Assembly: GCA_963932465.1 (NCBI GenBank)
Contig: OZ010786.1
Coordinates: 596,739,038 to 596,803,037 of the forward strand
Direction: 5' to 3'
DNA from: Maratus speciosus
Taxonomy: Eukaryota; Arthropoda; Arachnida; Araneae; Salticidae
DNA length: 64,000 bases
Notes under the pieces: generated by a model
Databases searched by the model: none
What the model saw: the letters and a program-made list of their open reading frames with translations, nothing else
Told to the model about the DNA's origin: nothing
Translations under genes and position numbers: made by a program
Part shown: in pieces, positions 47,361 through 57,451 of the stretch
Layout: each line of letters begins with the position of its first letter
Position numbering within the stretch: position 1 is the stretch's first letter

Positions 47361-48067
47361 ATTTTTCGCCCAGTTGGAAATTTACATCTAAAATATTATT
47401 TGGATTGTTAAAAAAATCATATTATTCTATTTCGTTATAAAAATATTCACTTCAACAAATTTTTCAGTATAGCGAATTTTATCAGTGCTTCCCACAGATT
47501 CGTTGTAAAGTGATTTTACTTTTTTTTTTTTTTTCGTATTTTAAAAACATAAACAACTTAAATATGAATTACAAAATCATTTTAAATAAAGAACTAATAG
47601 TATAAAAGACGACTAAATACAAACTACACAACATATGTACGGTAAGACTTCCTAAATTGAATCTCTAAAAATCGGTGAAGCATCTCATAAGACAGGTTTT
47701 CTTAGATTCTCAATAAAATGAAAGGGTACTAAAGTAAATAATTCTATAAAAAGTGATAAAATAGCTTTATTTAGATTGATGAATTTTCCATCGCACAAAC
47801 GGCAGCATTTTCAAAATCATTCATGATAGAAAATATTTTCACATAATTTAAAAAACAGTAACATGGTAAACAATGTTACGAGACATCATGCATAATGCAA
47901 AATATTGCAAACAAAAAATAAATTTTAATTAAATTGGCTATTTGAGAGCGAACATAATTTAAAACATGGTAAATATTAACATGGTGAACATTAACATGGT
48001 AACCAAAGACATAAGACATCATGCATAATGAAAAACATTGCAAAACATAAAATTAAATTAATATTAG

Positions 48068-48244
48068 TCCTTTCGCTGCGTAATTGTTTTATCAAAATAG
48101 CTTCAAAATAATAAAATAACTTCTTTTGCCACTGGTTTTTCTAAACAAAATTTTTGTCTAATTTAATCGGGAAAATGTTTTTCTGGTGGGAATAATCAAG
48201 GACGAAAAATGCATGCCCGAGAAACTATCGGGTTGCGCAGCGGG
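48068..48244. mobile_element. TTAA-type miniature element inside the Penelope repeat
   Basis: The right TTAA is at 48,245-48,248; the left is altered to TTAG. Ends TCCTTTCGCTGCGTAAT and GGGTTGCGCAGCGGG. Hairpin CCCGAGAAACTATCGGG at 48,216-48,232. It is shorter than its relatives at 34,151 and 56,653 (177 against 230 bp), by internal deletion. Confidence 0.75.
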
Positions 48245-48516
48245 TTAAATTGCCTATTTGCGAGCGTTGATTAATTTTTACTATTGTTACTAAAATTACA
48301 ATAGCATCTCTTTCCACATTTTAGGTAAATCAAGGGACATTGAATCATTGCAAATATTCTCGTTGCGCAAAAATATCTCTATTGATTATGGATTCTAAAT
48401 AAAATCTTGACGGATAAATTAACCTGCTATTTTAAAAATCGATCTGTAAAGGTTCTTCGCTGCATAATCTGGTCAAATCTGTGGACATAACGCCTAATCT
48501 TAACCTTATTTACATG

Positions 48517-49503
48517 TATTATTAATCAAGACGCACCAGGGAATAGAACGCACTGTTTACAGAAAACCCATAGTCAGTCAATCCATTATTCCTCATAATG
48601 ATCAAGTACCTTTTTCATACAAAGTTTCTGCATTTAAATATTCTATTCATAGAGCTTTCACAGTGTGTACCCCCGAGCAGTTAAATAACGAAATAAATAA
48701 AATATATGATATTGCAAGAAACAATGGATACAGAAAAAATACCATAGAAAAATTAATTAAGAGCTTGAAGAATAAGAAGAAAACAATTTGCAATCCAGAA
48801 ATTTCCAGGTTATCCACTTTACAATATTTTCCTGGTTTCTGCGAACGTTTGAAATATAAACTCAATAAATTCAATATATCCCTAGTCGCAAAAACTTCCA
48901 TGAAATTAAAAAATATAGTATGCAAGAAAATAGATCCAATTGAGACAAAACAGTTATCAGGAGTATACGAAATACCTTTCACCAAAGAAGATGGAACAAT
49001 GCAATTCTATATAGGTATGACAAGCAGAAAACTTAAAGCTAGAATCAAAGAACATATAGCAAACATCAAAGTCAACAGCAGTGTTGCCAGACAGATACTT
49101 TTTTTCAATTCAGATTTCTTGACTGGCACCACTTTTTTGAAATATTAAGATTAGCTTTATTTAACGACATATTAATTAAGGCGAAAACAAGGGGAATTTT
49201 ACCATTTCAGAAAAGTGGTGCCAATCAAGAAATCTGAATTTTAAAAAAGTAGCCCACTGGCAACACTGGTCAGCAGGAGAAACACAGCTTTGGCCAGATT
49301 ATACAGCGAAGAACCTTTACAGATCGATTTTAAAGGTAGCAGATTAATTTATCCATCAAGATTTTATTTACCATCCATTATCCGGGAATAAATGGAGATA
49401 TTTTTACGCAACGAGAATATTTGCAATGATTCAGTGTTCCTTGATTTACCTAAAATTTGGAAAGAAATGCTATGTAATTTTAGTAAGAATAGTAAAAATT
49501 AAT
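48517..49503 (+). pseudogene. Penelope-like reverse transcriptase tail with GIY-YIG endonuclease
   Basis: The frame opens in the RT thumb region (LIKTHQGIERTVYRKP) and runs through AFKYSIHRAFTVCTPEQLNN and NGYRKNTIEKLIKSLK, as in Penelope-like RTs. A linker leads to the GIY-YIG nuclease: SGVYEIPFTKEDG, then QFYIGMTSRKLKARIKEHI, with the Tyr, Gly and Arg positions in place. The hAT-type insert (49,079-49,268) breaks the frame; beyond it NTALARLYSEEPLQID follows in the same frame. A single TAA after PSIIRE precedes MEIFLRNENICNDSVFLDLP and the natural stop near 49,501-49,503. The palm domain with the catalytic Asp residues is absent. The family makes cDNA at a nick cut by the nuclease. This copy is dead but not very old. 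Confidence 0.88.
49079..49268. mobile_element. hAT-type miniature element inside the GIY-YIG coding region
   Basis: 190 bp. Ends CAGTGTTGCCAGACAG / AGCCCACTGGCAACACTG. Duplication GTCAACAG / GTCAGCAG (7 of 8). Removing it and one 8-mer restores the endonuclease frame. Same subfamily as 22,910 and 42,048. Confidence 0.92.
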
Positions 49504-49937
49504 CCACGCTCGCAAATAGCAAATTTAATTTAATTTTAATTTTTATGTTTTGCAATGTTTTTCATTATACATGAAGTCTGGTCATATTGTTTACCCTGTT
49601 ATTGTTTTTTTAAATTATGTTAAAATATTTTTTATCATGAATGATTTTAAGAATGTTACCGTTTGTGCGATGAAACGTTCGTCAATTTAAATAAAGTTAT
49701 TTTATCACTTTTTAAAGCATTAATTAATTAAATATGTTTATAAGTGATTATTATACATGTTGTTAGAAAGGGTACTTTTTGTTATAGCGGCCCATGAGGT
49801 GTAATCTCCAAATGTCAGAGATTTATCGCCAAATTAGATCGTAAAATCTCGCCAAATGGTTTGTAGTCTTAAAAAAAAACAGCACGTTTTTATCTCATCG
49901 TCATATTGGTTTTTTTCGATAATGTTAAATAACATAT

Positions 49938-50100
49938 CATAGCTGCCAAATTTTAGGCTGTTTTACTACCACTAAAATTTCATAGAAATTTTCGTCTTCG
50001 CTAATTATGAGAGATTTCGACGATTAAGTACGACAACATTTACTATAAAATTTTAGTGGTAGGAAGAAAGCGTAAAAGTTGGCAGCTATGACATATTTTA
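49938..50100. mobile_element. Miniature inverted-repeat element, CATAGCTGCCAA ends
   Basis: 163 bp. Left CATAGCTGCCAAATTTTAGG and right (opposite strand) CATAGCTGCCAACTTTTACG, then TACCACTAAAATTT on both arms. ACATAT is on both outer sides. It resembles hAT ends but is not assigned. Confidence 0.75.
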
Positions 50101-50106
50101 ATTGAT

Positions 50107-51335
50107 TTTTATATTGCATGTTGTATTTTTTTAATCGCCCGTATTGATATTTACAAGTATTGAAACAATCTTTGATTTACCTAATACAGACATGGATGCA
50201 ATCTCGTTTTTTTTCAAAAGTGGAGGTTTTTATCCAAGAAATAACGGTGCAAAAATGGCCATGATATCACAGTGTATAATACTAATAATGAAACTATATA
50301 GCGATGGTGCCTAAAATGTTGTTATAAAATGGAACCTCAGTGTTGGAATCATTGTGTTAGAGTTATTATGGTAACTTAAATAATGTGCGTACATACGTTT
50401 TTGCAACACCAATAAACATTAAAATAATTAAATGATAAATTGAACTTATCAACATTGAAACTATATAAATTAGAGCATGGAGATGCCGTAATATTATCTT
50501 CTTCTGCACACGCAGAACTAAATTTCATAGACGTAGTCTGTCAAAAGCGTGCTAAAATCGAGTCAAAATTGAGCTCTTCGTTTTCAACCATCAATACAGC
50601 TTTATTCTGTTATCACCTATATTATATACATATATTGATGAACCATTAGCCTATTTATTTTTTATGTAAATAAATTGATGTAAGTAAATATTTTTTATGT
50701 AAACCACATAAAAAAACAAATATTAAAATATCAAATGTAATTATCAGAAAATTCACATTCTCAGTTAATTTACTGCTTCTTAAACTTTAATTTTCTTTCC
50801 TTCATAAAAAAAAAAATTAACTTTTTATTACGTGGCATAATAATTTTAACTTTGATAAGATTATATGTCAAATAGTTTTTTGCCATTTAATTAAAAATGG
50901 TTAATGAATTTAATAATGTGTCAAAATATAAGCGTAGTTAAGATAAATATTTTATTTATTTATATATTTTCCCTTAGTAGTCTAATAATTGCTTTTCACC
51001 TCAAATAATAAAAAACTCATTAAAGCAGATAGGTAAAATACAAATAACCCACTATACCTAATATGGCTTATGTTATTATTCATTTTTTGATAACTTTGTA
51101 AGAAAAAAAAAACGGTAAGATTTTCAAGCGTCATTAAATCAATTTTGATGGAAATCAACTTAAACATAACATTAGAATCTTTAACATTAGAAACATTGCT
51201 AAAAAATTAATTTGCATTTTAGATAAAAATTGTTTAACGAGAGGTAACAAGGCAAAATACTTTTTTAATTTTTTCAAAAAATGGTTTTTATTAAAAAAAA
51301 AAAAGAATTTTTATAAACTGACGTTATCAGTGAAT
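50107..51335. other. No feature seen
   Basis: AT-rich DNA. A 69-codon open frame at 50,440 has no recognised domain. Confidence 0.45.
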
Positions 51336-51339
51336 TTAA

Positions 51340-51579
51340 CCCTTTAGTGTGCAGCTTTGCATATATGCAAACAACACTGTTTGGAATTTAACAGATTTTT
51401 TTATGCGCATATACCTAATTCACGCCAGAAAATTAAAATAGCAATAATTGCTTTAATTAAAGAAACAAACATTCCGTACTTAAATAAAGCGAAATTAACC
51501 ATTAAAACTTTCTGGTGTGAAGTCAAATTATCTGAACTACGTAATTTCTAGAACGTTTTCTATCATTGGAATTAAAGGG
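51340..51579. mobile_element. TTAA-type miniature element, 240 bp
   Basis: TTAA at 51,336-51,339 and 51,580-51,583. Ends CCCTTTAGTGTGCAGC and ATTGGAATTAAAGGG. Hairpin TTTGCATATATGCAAA at 51,356-51,371. The internal pair is ACGCCAGAAAATT / AACTTTCTGGTGTG. Confidence 0.8.
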
Positions 51580-51583
51580 TTAA

Positions 51584-51855
51584 AGGTTAAGTTCTATAAA
51601 ATAAATAATTATATAAAATAAGGTATTTGGTGACATACTTATTAAAGTATTTACTAATACGAATTATTTTAGCGTAAAACAGCCAAACGACAATAGTTTT
51701 TACTTGTGTTACATATGTGCAAGAGAAAAAAAAAAGATTGACGTATTATATGAAAAATATAACTCTGATTTTTTTCATTGTCATAGAATCCTTTCAGAGA
51801 ATTATACATAATGTTTTCGAAACAAAATAATAAATCGTGCATTTAAGGGTGAATC
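51584..51855 (+). repeat. Repeat pair member, next to a TTAA element
   Basis: Matches 53,550-53,787: AAAGTATTTACTAAT, TAGTTTTTACTTGTGTT, GACGTATTATATGAAAAATA and TTTCGAAACAAAATAATAAA then ATCGTGCATTTAAGGGT. Both copies directly follow a TTAA-type element, so the pair moved or was duplicated together. Confidence 0.65.
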
Positions 51856-52179
51856 CAACAAATTAGTTTAACTAGAAGTAACTGAGGATACAGACAAAAG
51901 ATGTCGGCTGCTGTTTCTTGCATCGGATCGAAATGATCTGATTACCATCTGTAAATATCAATAGAAACATTTGCCTTAGGGGATTTGCCTATTTGGATTT
52001 ATAAATATTTGTCTACCAGTTGCGAGTGAAGTAACTGTCTAGGTACTCACAAGGTGGCGGCTGTTTTTGTTCATATTATGAACTGTCTGATTATTGCCAG
52101 TGCGAATTTTCACCTGCAAATTTAGATAGAAAATTTCGCCTTTTTTAAGCCTTTTTTAATGCAAATTTTCTCTCCCAAA

Positions 52180-52930
52180 CAAGGTAAGCATTCCTACTCG
52201 TTATTACTGTTGACAGTTGACCTCATTGTTATAATCCCTTTCAATGAAAATGAGGTGAGGTTATTTAGGTTGTCACTGTAAGGCGGAAACGTACGGCCTG
52301 AATACCACCGGGGTAATCGTCCATCAGTAAAACTGAATATTCTTTTTCCCCCCATGAGTGAAATTCTGCATGAATAAGGCGTTGAAATAAGGAGCAAAAT
52401 TTTATTTACATTTACTTTTGGGAGTTTGCTTCGGCGATAATCAGCCCCTGCGAAACCGTTTACAGTTGAACCTTCACCAGTTTGAGAATATGTAATTCCT
52501 CTTTGTTTATAGTTGCATGATTTAAACGTCCTATTCATTAACATTTTCTGTCACAAATAGGGTAAATCTTTCAGTGCTTTTTTAATGGAAGAATTCCCCT
52601 GGAGGTATTATAGTAATCTATTTCACTGAAATTTACAGGCGGATTGTTTATGTTCTTATAAAATGGTGGAACCACAGGGCTTGACTACCAGGGGGGGGGA
52701 ACTTCAACCATTAAAAACGAATAGATATATTTGCCTTAATTATCACAGAAATTCTGCATGAATAATGCAATTTAAAAATAAAAAGAGTTGTATGAAAATG
52801 TACTGTTGGAAATTTTCTCCGGTTTGTAATCAGCCCCGCCGGAACCGGTTACAGCTAAAGCTGCAAAATTTTGTGTCTATGTCAATTTCTCTTTATTTTT
52901 AGTTCTATGGTTAGAAGCAAGATGATTTAC
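52180..52930 (+). repeat. Diverged direct duplication, about 390-bp units
   Basis: 52,180-52,540 and 52,575-52,925 share, in order, GAAATTCTGCATGAATAA, TTTGGGAGTTTGCTTCGGCG / TTGGAAATTTTCTCCGGTTT, AATCAGCCCC, CGTTTACAG / CGGTTACAG, and TTCCTCTTTGTTTATAGTT / TTTCTCTTTATTTTTAGTT. The 116-codon minus-strand frame at 52,194 is the longest simple frame here after the Penelope and Tc1 pieces but has no domain I recognise. Nature unknown. Confidence 0.55.
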
Positions 52931-53326
52931 CGGGCAGTCAAACGTGTGACCGTGAACGTGAGGTAGAAGGTATGATTATGCAAACATGTTTTAAATGGAG
53001 AAGAATCAACAAACAAGGTAGAGATAAAGGCAGACAAGGTAGCCAGGAGAAGTAATTGCCTTAAAAATGAATCAAATTTCCATGAAATTACTTAAATGGC
53101 TACATACGTTCTCGGCGGCGAAAACCTGACATAATTATTAATTTCTTTGTACGAAAGGAATAAAATTATAGTAATTGGCTAGATAATACGCATCAAGATT
53201 TAACGGTAAATAACTTGAATGTTTCATTAGAGAAATGCTCGAATTTTTAAATAGTTGCTTTTAAATCAATTAAGTATTGAGATTTCCATCAATCTGTATA
53301 TTGTAATAATGATTCCCATAGATTCA

Positions 53327-53546
53327 ATCCTTAAATGCATAGTGATGGATATCTGCATCACTTTTTATTTAACTCTTATCAATCACTATATTTATATATA
53401 ATTATTAATCCTCTAAGAAGGTAGAAAAATGGTTTAAATAAATAAATGGCTAAATAAATTTAAGAATCTATCTTAAAATTTCTGGTGTCTAATCTTTAAT
53501 ATAGGAATGAAAAACAAGTCTAAAGAATAGCTCATGCGTTTAAGGG
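53327..53546. mobile_element. TTAA-type miniature element
   Basis: Right TTAA at 53,547-53,550, left decayed to TTCA. Ends ATCCTTAAATGCATAG and CTCATGCGTTTAAGGG. Hairpin GTGATGGATATCTGCATCAC at 53,342-53,361. AAATTTCTGGTGTCT lies internally. Confidence 0.7.
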
Positions 53547-53549
53547 TTA

Positions 53550-53787
53550 AATTGAAAAAAAAATCATATAAATTAAGATATTTAAATTCATACTTTTTAA
53601 AATATTTACTAATTTGCAATATTTTAGTTTTTACTTGTGTTGCAGATGTGCAACACAATGTTGGACGTATTATACGAAAAATGTATCTCTGAATTTTTTT
53701 AGTTATTTTTCCTGTGTAATAAAGCTTTCTGAGAATCGTATGTAATTTTTTCGAAACAAAATAAAAAATCGTGCATTTAAGGGTTAA
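53550..53787 (+). repeat. Repeat pair member, next to a TTAA element
   Basis: Partner of 51,584-51,855. It ends TGCATTTAAGGG followed by TTAA (53,784-53,787), so it may itself be a TTAA element that shares its left junction with its neighbour. Confidence 0.65.
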
Positions 53788-53967
53788 AGCGATATACGGT
53801 GTGTCAGTTTAACCTACTTAGAGGACCTACAACTTAGTAAGTTTTAGGTTATCTAAACCTACACAAAGAAGTGAAAGAATGCCAAGTTTGTAATTTATAA
53901 CCGATTATATTTGCTTTTTATCGGAAAATTAAGAAAAAATATTGCCTAGGGATTTATTTTTACTTAC

Positions 53968-54145
53968 TACACAGAGCTCGCACGCTATTAAGTCACGCCC
54001 CATTTTGTAAGGACTCTACCACCAGTAATCGCATAAAACTATCTTCTAGCTAATGAATCGTGAAGAAAATGATCTTTATAATAATACTGGTGGTAGCGTC
54101 CTTACAAAATTGGGCGTGGCTTAATAGCGCGCGAATCCTGCTACA
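53968..54145. mobile_element. Palindromic miniature element, CGCRCGCTATTAAG arms
   Basis: The left arm has CGCACGCTATTAAGTCACGC and CATTTTGTAAGGAC; the right arm has the inverted copy with CGCGCGCTATTAAGCCACGC. CTACCACCAGTA / TACTGGTGGTAG flank the AT-rich centre. About 178 bp. Duplication unclear. Confidence 0.75.
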
Positions 54146-54226
54146 GCCTCTTTTTTTTTTTTTTTTTTTTTTCGAAAAATAACAGTATTTAGTATTTTGT
54201 ACTTTTTTGAAATACGCGACCGTTAA

Positions 54227-54663
54227 CCCTTAACGGCCCGGAGTAATTCTGTTGATAAGCCAGTGAAATAATGGACTGACACCAGAATTTATAAACGAAT
54301 TTATTAGAAAATAAGAACTTGCTTATTTTCACGTACTCTATAAAAGGAAAATTTTAGTTAAATATTCTTGGTGCCGTTTGTCAGTTTTGGAATTAAAATT
54401 AGGTGTCCTTTTTTAAGGACACCGCTTTAACCTTCCGTCTACCAGACGGGTCCATTGGACCCGACATGTACGTTCAAAATATTTATTCAAACCAGAAATT
54501 TCTTCAAAACAAACTAAATGTATAAATCAGACAATAATAAGTTAAATAAAGAAATTAAATAGTTTTAAGTAAAAATTCTGGTGTAGAATGTTTTTATAAA
54601 ACTTGAGTAAAATTTCCGGTAGTTCTGGGGTTAAGGGGTTAAAAGTTTTCAATACGCTAAAGG
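54227..54663. mobile_element. TTAA-type element with a second TTAA element nested in it
   Basis: The outer ends are TTAACCCTTAACGG (54,223) and GCTAAAGGGTTAA (to 54,667). The interior matches the insert at 31,620. The perfect hairpin GGTGTCCTT / AAGGACACC is at 54,402-54,423. The 200-bp family member at 54,431-54,630 sits in a TTAA beside that hairpin. Confidence 0.6.
54431..54630. mobile_element. 200-bp TTAA miniature element, copy A
   Basis: Exactly 200 bp between TTAA 54,427-54,430 and 54,631-54,634. Starts CCTTCCGTCTACCAGACGGG, palindrome GGGTCCATTGGACCC at 54,448-54,462, ends CCGGTAGTTCTGGGG. ACCAGAAATTTC / AAAATTCTGGTGT lie internally. Confidence 0.92.
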
Positions 54664-55007
54664 GTTAAAAGTTTTCAATAACTTTGTCTTTGCCAGTCTC
54701 ATTCCAGAAACCTTAAACTTGAATCCTGATGCTAGCGGCTAACGATTTATAATAAATGTTTATCAATTACTTGAATTTTATTTTACATTTTTATACATTA
54801 GTTAATTATTAAATCATGGGGTATCAAGGTAATTTCTTTTATAGTTCTTATATGAATATTTTTCTTTTTCTTTTTATCCTGGAAATAATGACCAATTGCA
54901 CGCAAAGCATTTTAGCTTAAATATTTTAATATAAAATTAATATTTTTTATAAATATTGTTTCGTCTTAAGTTTTATTTAGTTATAAAACTTTCGAATGAT
55001 AATAATA

Positions 55008-55384
55008 CTAGGTTGAGCAAAAAGTTCCGGGAAATTTTTGAAAGTTGCCTTCTTATGCGCAAATTAACAACAAAAGCAACAAGGACTATTCTTTAAAGAC
55101 CACCATAGTTCACGACTTTCTGCCAGATTCCGGATTTGCTGGAAGTACGAAGTTTGTCGCCGTACTAGCACCTTCACCTTCATTAATCTCATCGAGGACT
55201 TTCAGAATCTTTAGACCTTTTCTCCAATAATGACGGATCAACAAACCCAAATCATATTGTTCAATAGGCATTTTGGAGCTGCAATCCCTAAACTCCTATA
55301 GATATACCACTAGTACTCCTTTATAAATATAAATTCTGGTAACAATTAGATTAAAAATTTCCCAGAACTTTTGGCCCAACCTAA
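55008..55384 (-). mobile_element. Mariner deletion derivative
   Basis: Inverted ends CTAGGTTGAGCAAAAAGTTC and, opposite strand, TTAGGTTGGGCCAAAAGTTC, TA on both sides (55,006-55,007, 55,385-55,386). 377 bp. It keeps only the N-terminal DNA-binding part of a transposase on the minus strand. Confidence 0.88.
55110..55271 (-). pseudogene. Mariner transposase N-terminal fragment, 53 codons
   Basis: Starts MPIEQYDLGLLIRHYWRKGL and continues KILKVLDEINEGEGASTATN to a stop after NPESGRKS. The pattern (RHYWRKGLK, EINEGEG followed by an S-T-A-T stretch, then P.SGR.S) resembles the first helix-turn-helix of mariner transposases (EINxxxGEGxVSxxTA...PRSGRPS). It stops where the linker to the second helix-turn-helix would begin. 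The family protein binds the element ends; this fragment has no DDD domain. The frame from ATG to stop is open, so a short DNA-binding peptide could in principle be made (inference). Confidence 0.65.
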
Positions 55385-55499
55385 TAAAAAGAAATCAATA
55401 AACTCATATCAATAAACTCAAATCATATAACTTCTCCTCCTGAAATAAAATATGACAATATTGAAAGGAGTTATCGCCAAAAATTATTACAGAAATCAT

Positions 55500-55545
55500 T
55501 GTGGCGGGAGTTGGGGTCGAACCCGCGTTTAATACAAAAATTCAA
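55500..55545 (-). repeat. B-box-like tRNA fragment
   Basis: On the minus strand GCGGGTTCGACCCCAACTCC looks like the T-arm and 3' end of a tRNA, with no D-arm or anticodon arm upstream. Probably a truncated tRNA-derived sequence. Confidence 0.4.
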
Positions 55546-55561
55546 AGCTTTTGACCTTGGA

Positions 55562-55936
55562 TAGGGTTCGTACGCTTCAAGGACCATCGTTCACCAGAAT
55601 TTTTGTAAAGTAATATTTGTCTTATTTAACCCTCCGTCTACCAGACGGGTCCATTGGACCCGACAGGTACATACAAAATATTCATTCAAACCAGAAATTT
55701 CTTTAAAATAAACTAAGTATATAAACCAGACAAAAATAAGGTAAATAAATAAGTTAAATAGTTTTAAATAAAAATTCTGGTGTAGAACGTTTTATTAAAA
55801 CTTGAATAAAATTCCCGGTAGATCTAGGGTTAACGAAACAAAATTCTATCTTCAGATATAGCGGCCAGTACTTTACAAAATTTTAGGTACTAAAACACAT
55901 AAAATCACATGAATCCACTGATGCGTACGAACCATG
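55562..55936. mobile_element. CAGGGTTCGTACG miniature element split by a 200-bp TTAA element
   Basis: Ends TAGGGTTCGTACGCTTCA and GATGCGTACGAACCATG, with flanks TTGGA / TTGAA (4 of 5). Removing the nested 55,630-55,829 copy and one TTAA leaves 171 bp, matching the 3,350 and 23,505 copies. Confidence 0.78.
55630..55829. mobile_element. 200-bp TTAA miniature element, copy B
   Basis: Exactly 200 bp between TTAA 55,626-55,629 and 55,830-55,833. Palindrome GGGTCCATTGGACCC at 55,647-55,661. Nearly identical to copy C at 58,177 (only a few differences seen by eye), so both inserted recently. Confidence 0.95.
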
Positions 55937-55941
55937 TTGAA

Positions 55942-56444
55942 CCGCTCGGCTGTAATTATCTTGCGGTACTTTTCTCTGGAATTCAACAAGTTCTAAATTT
56001 AATTTCATGCATGCGCAGTGTTAATTTTGCACTGAAGTGAATTTTTTTCTTAGTTTTTTAATATAATATGATTTACAAGCTATGAGATTGTTATTGAAAT
56101 TGAAATTTTAAGTCATGCATAAACTTATTAATTCTTAAAACACAGATCACTTTATCACATCAACAAACATCTAATATTTTTCTGAAGCGTTCTACTACAA
56201 TTGAAAATGTGGACATCAATTATGAAATATTTAACGTTCGAAACTTTTCCTTCCGGCTTAAAATAACTGAATTATGTTTGATCTTTTGAAACAATTTCTA
56301 TGTTGTGTGAAATGCTGTAATTAGTAATATGACTTAAGGTGAAAGAATAAATTTCATATTGGAGTAAAGGGTAAAAACAATTTTCTTTACGAAAGTAAAG
56401 ATCATTATAAAATGTTTATGATATTAGTTAAATTAGTAACTAAT
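55942..56444. other. No feature seen
   Basis: AT-rich spacer. Confidence 0.5.
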
Positions 56445-56652
56445 TATATGGGTAGTTCTGAAATTAAGTGGAAATTTCACTTTGGTAATTTGTAAAAAAT
56501 AAAAAAATTCAAATTGTCGTGTTTAAGTTGTGTTTCGAACATTTTCTTAATGTTTCAAAGACAAATAAATCATGATTACAGGTCAAGGTTTATTTTTTTT
56601 ATTTAAAATTATATTTTATTTTTCATATAAACATGGAGGTGACAACATTTAA

Positions 56653-56883
56653 CTCTCTCACTGCGCAGCCCGAGATATACTCGGACATGTATTTTTCCGT
56701 CTAATTAATGCTATTTGGTTTTTCCCACCAGTTATTTTTTTAGCGAAAACTTTGTCTGATTTAATCAGGACATTTTCCCCGATTACGATAGTCAAAAATT
56801 TCTGTTTTAAAGAACCGGTGATAAAAGATTAAAAATTCTGTAAAAGACGTCCATCCCGTAGAATTACTTACGCAGCGAGAGGG
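56653..56883. mobile_element. TTAA-type miniature element, 231 bp
   Basis: TTAA at 56,649-56,652 and 56,884-56,887. Ends CTCTCTCACTGCGCAGC and CTTACGCAGCGAGAGGG. Hairpin CCGAGATATACTCGG at 56,670-56,684. Sister of 34,151 in the opposite orientation. Confidence 0.9.
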
Positions 56884-57451
56884 TTAATAGTAATGATGAA
56901 CATAAGTTTTATTGTCCATTTATTAGATTGAAAAACATTTATGGTAGCGATATTAGTTTGTTTTATTGTTTAAGAGTTATAATATGTTATTTCAATGAAA
57001 TACAGGTACTCAAATAACACATGAAAACAAAAACTGGATTACAATACAGGTAAAGAACACATAGTCTTGAGTAACATGTTAACAAAAAAGAACAAAACTC
57101 GAAATTAATGTTTTTAAAATAATGTTGCAGTTTTAAGAGATTAAATCAAAGATATACTGTAACCGATTGTTCGCTTTTTGGCTGTTCAACCACACAAATC
57201 AACTCTTCATATCTAATGATTGGTTCTGTCTCTTTACTGAAAGTAAATTTGTTCGTGGATTCCGAACATTTTGCATAAATTTAACTTCTACGTAATCTTC
57301 AACTGAGGCCACATTTGCTAAATACAGCTTAACAGGACACTAACTGTAATCTTGTGCATACTGCGGTATTTCTTTATTATTTTTTCAGAAAGAACAAGTC
57401 CAAAGGCTTTCTTTGACTTTTGAAATCTCATTTTTCTTTTCAAAACTTTTC

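Larger units (their letters stand above)
46784..47520. mobile_element. Tigger/pogo-like element filled with tRNA-derived copies
   Basis: Left CAGTAGAATCAAGTTACAAC and right (opposite strand) AGTAAAATCACTTTACAACG form an inverted pair, followed on both sides by further similar ACTTTAAC / GTTGAAGTG stretches. TA lies outside the left end (46,782-46,783). The right outer TA is not clear because a T run follows. The inside is taken up by inverted tRNA-derived sequence. Confidence 0.6.
47745..49715 (+). mobile_element. Penelope-like retroelement with inverted flanking repeats
   Basis: The 3' part (49,300-49,715: end of coding region plus 3' untranslated DNA) is present again in reverse orientation at 47,745-48,462, where it contains a later TTAA insert and a local duplication with AACATGGTAAACA-type motifs. 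Matched landmarks are GAACCTTTACAGATCGATTT, TTTTTACGCAACGAGAATAT-type, CTCGCAAATAGC and GTTATTTTATCACTTTTTA. Penelope-like elements are known for such terminal repeats in inverted or direct orientation and for a GIY-YIG endonuclease. The copy is 5'-truncated. Confidence 0.85.

Noticed and set aside
48647..48985. 112-codon minus-strand frame
   Set aside because: Opposite-strand shadow of the Penelope-like coding region.
52194..52544. 116-codon minus-strand frame
   Set aside because: Lies in an old direct duplication, has no recognisable domain, and its partner unit does not keep the frame by eye.
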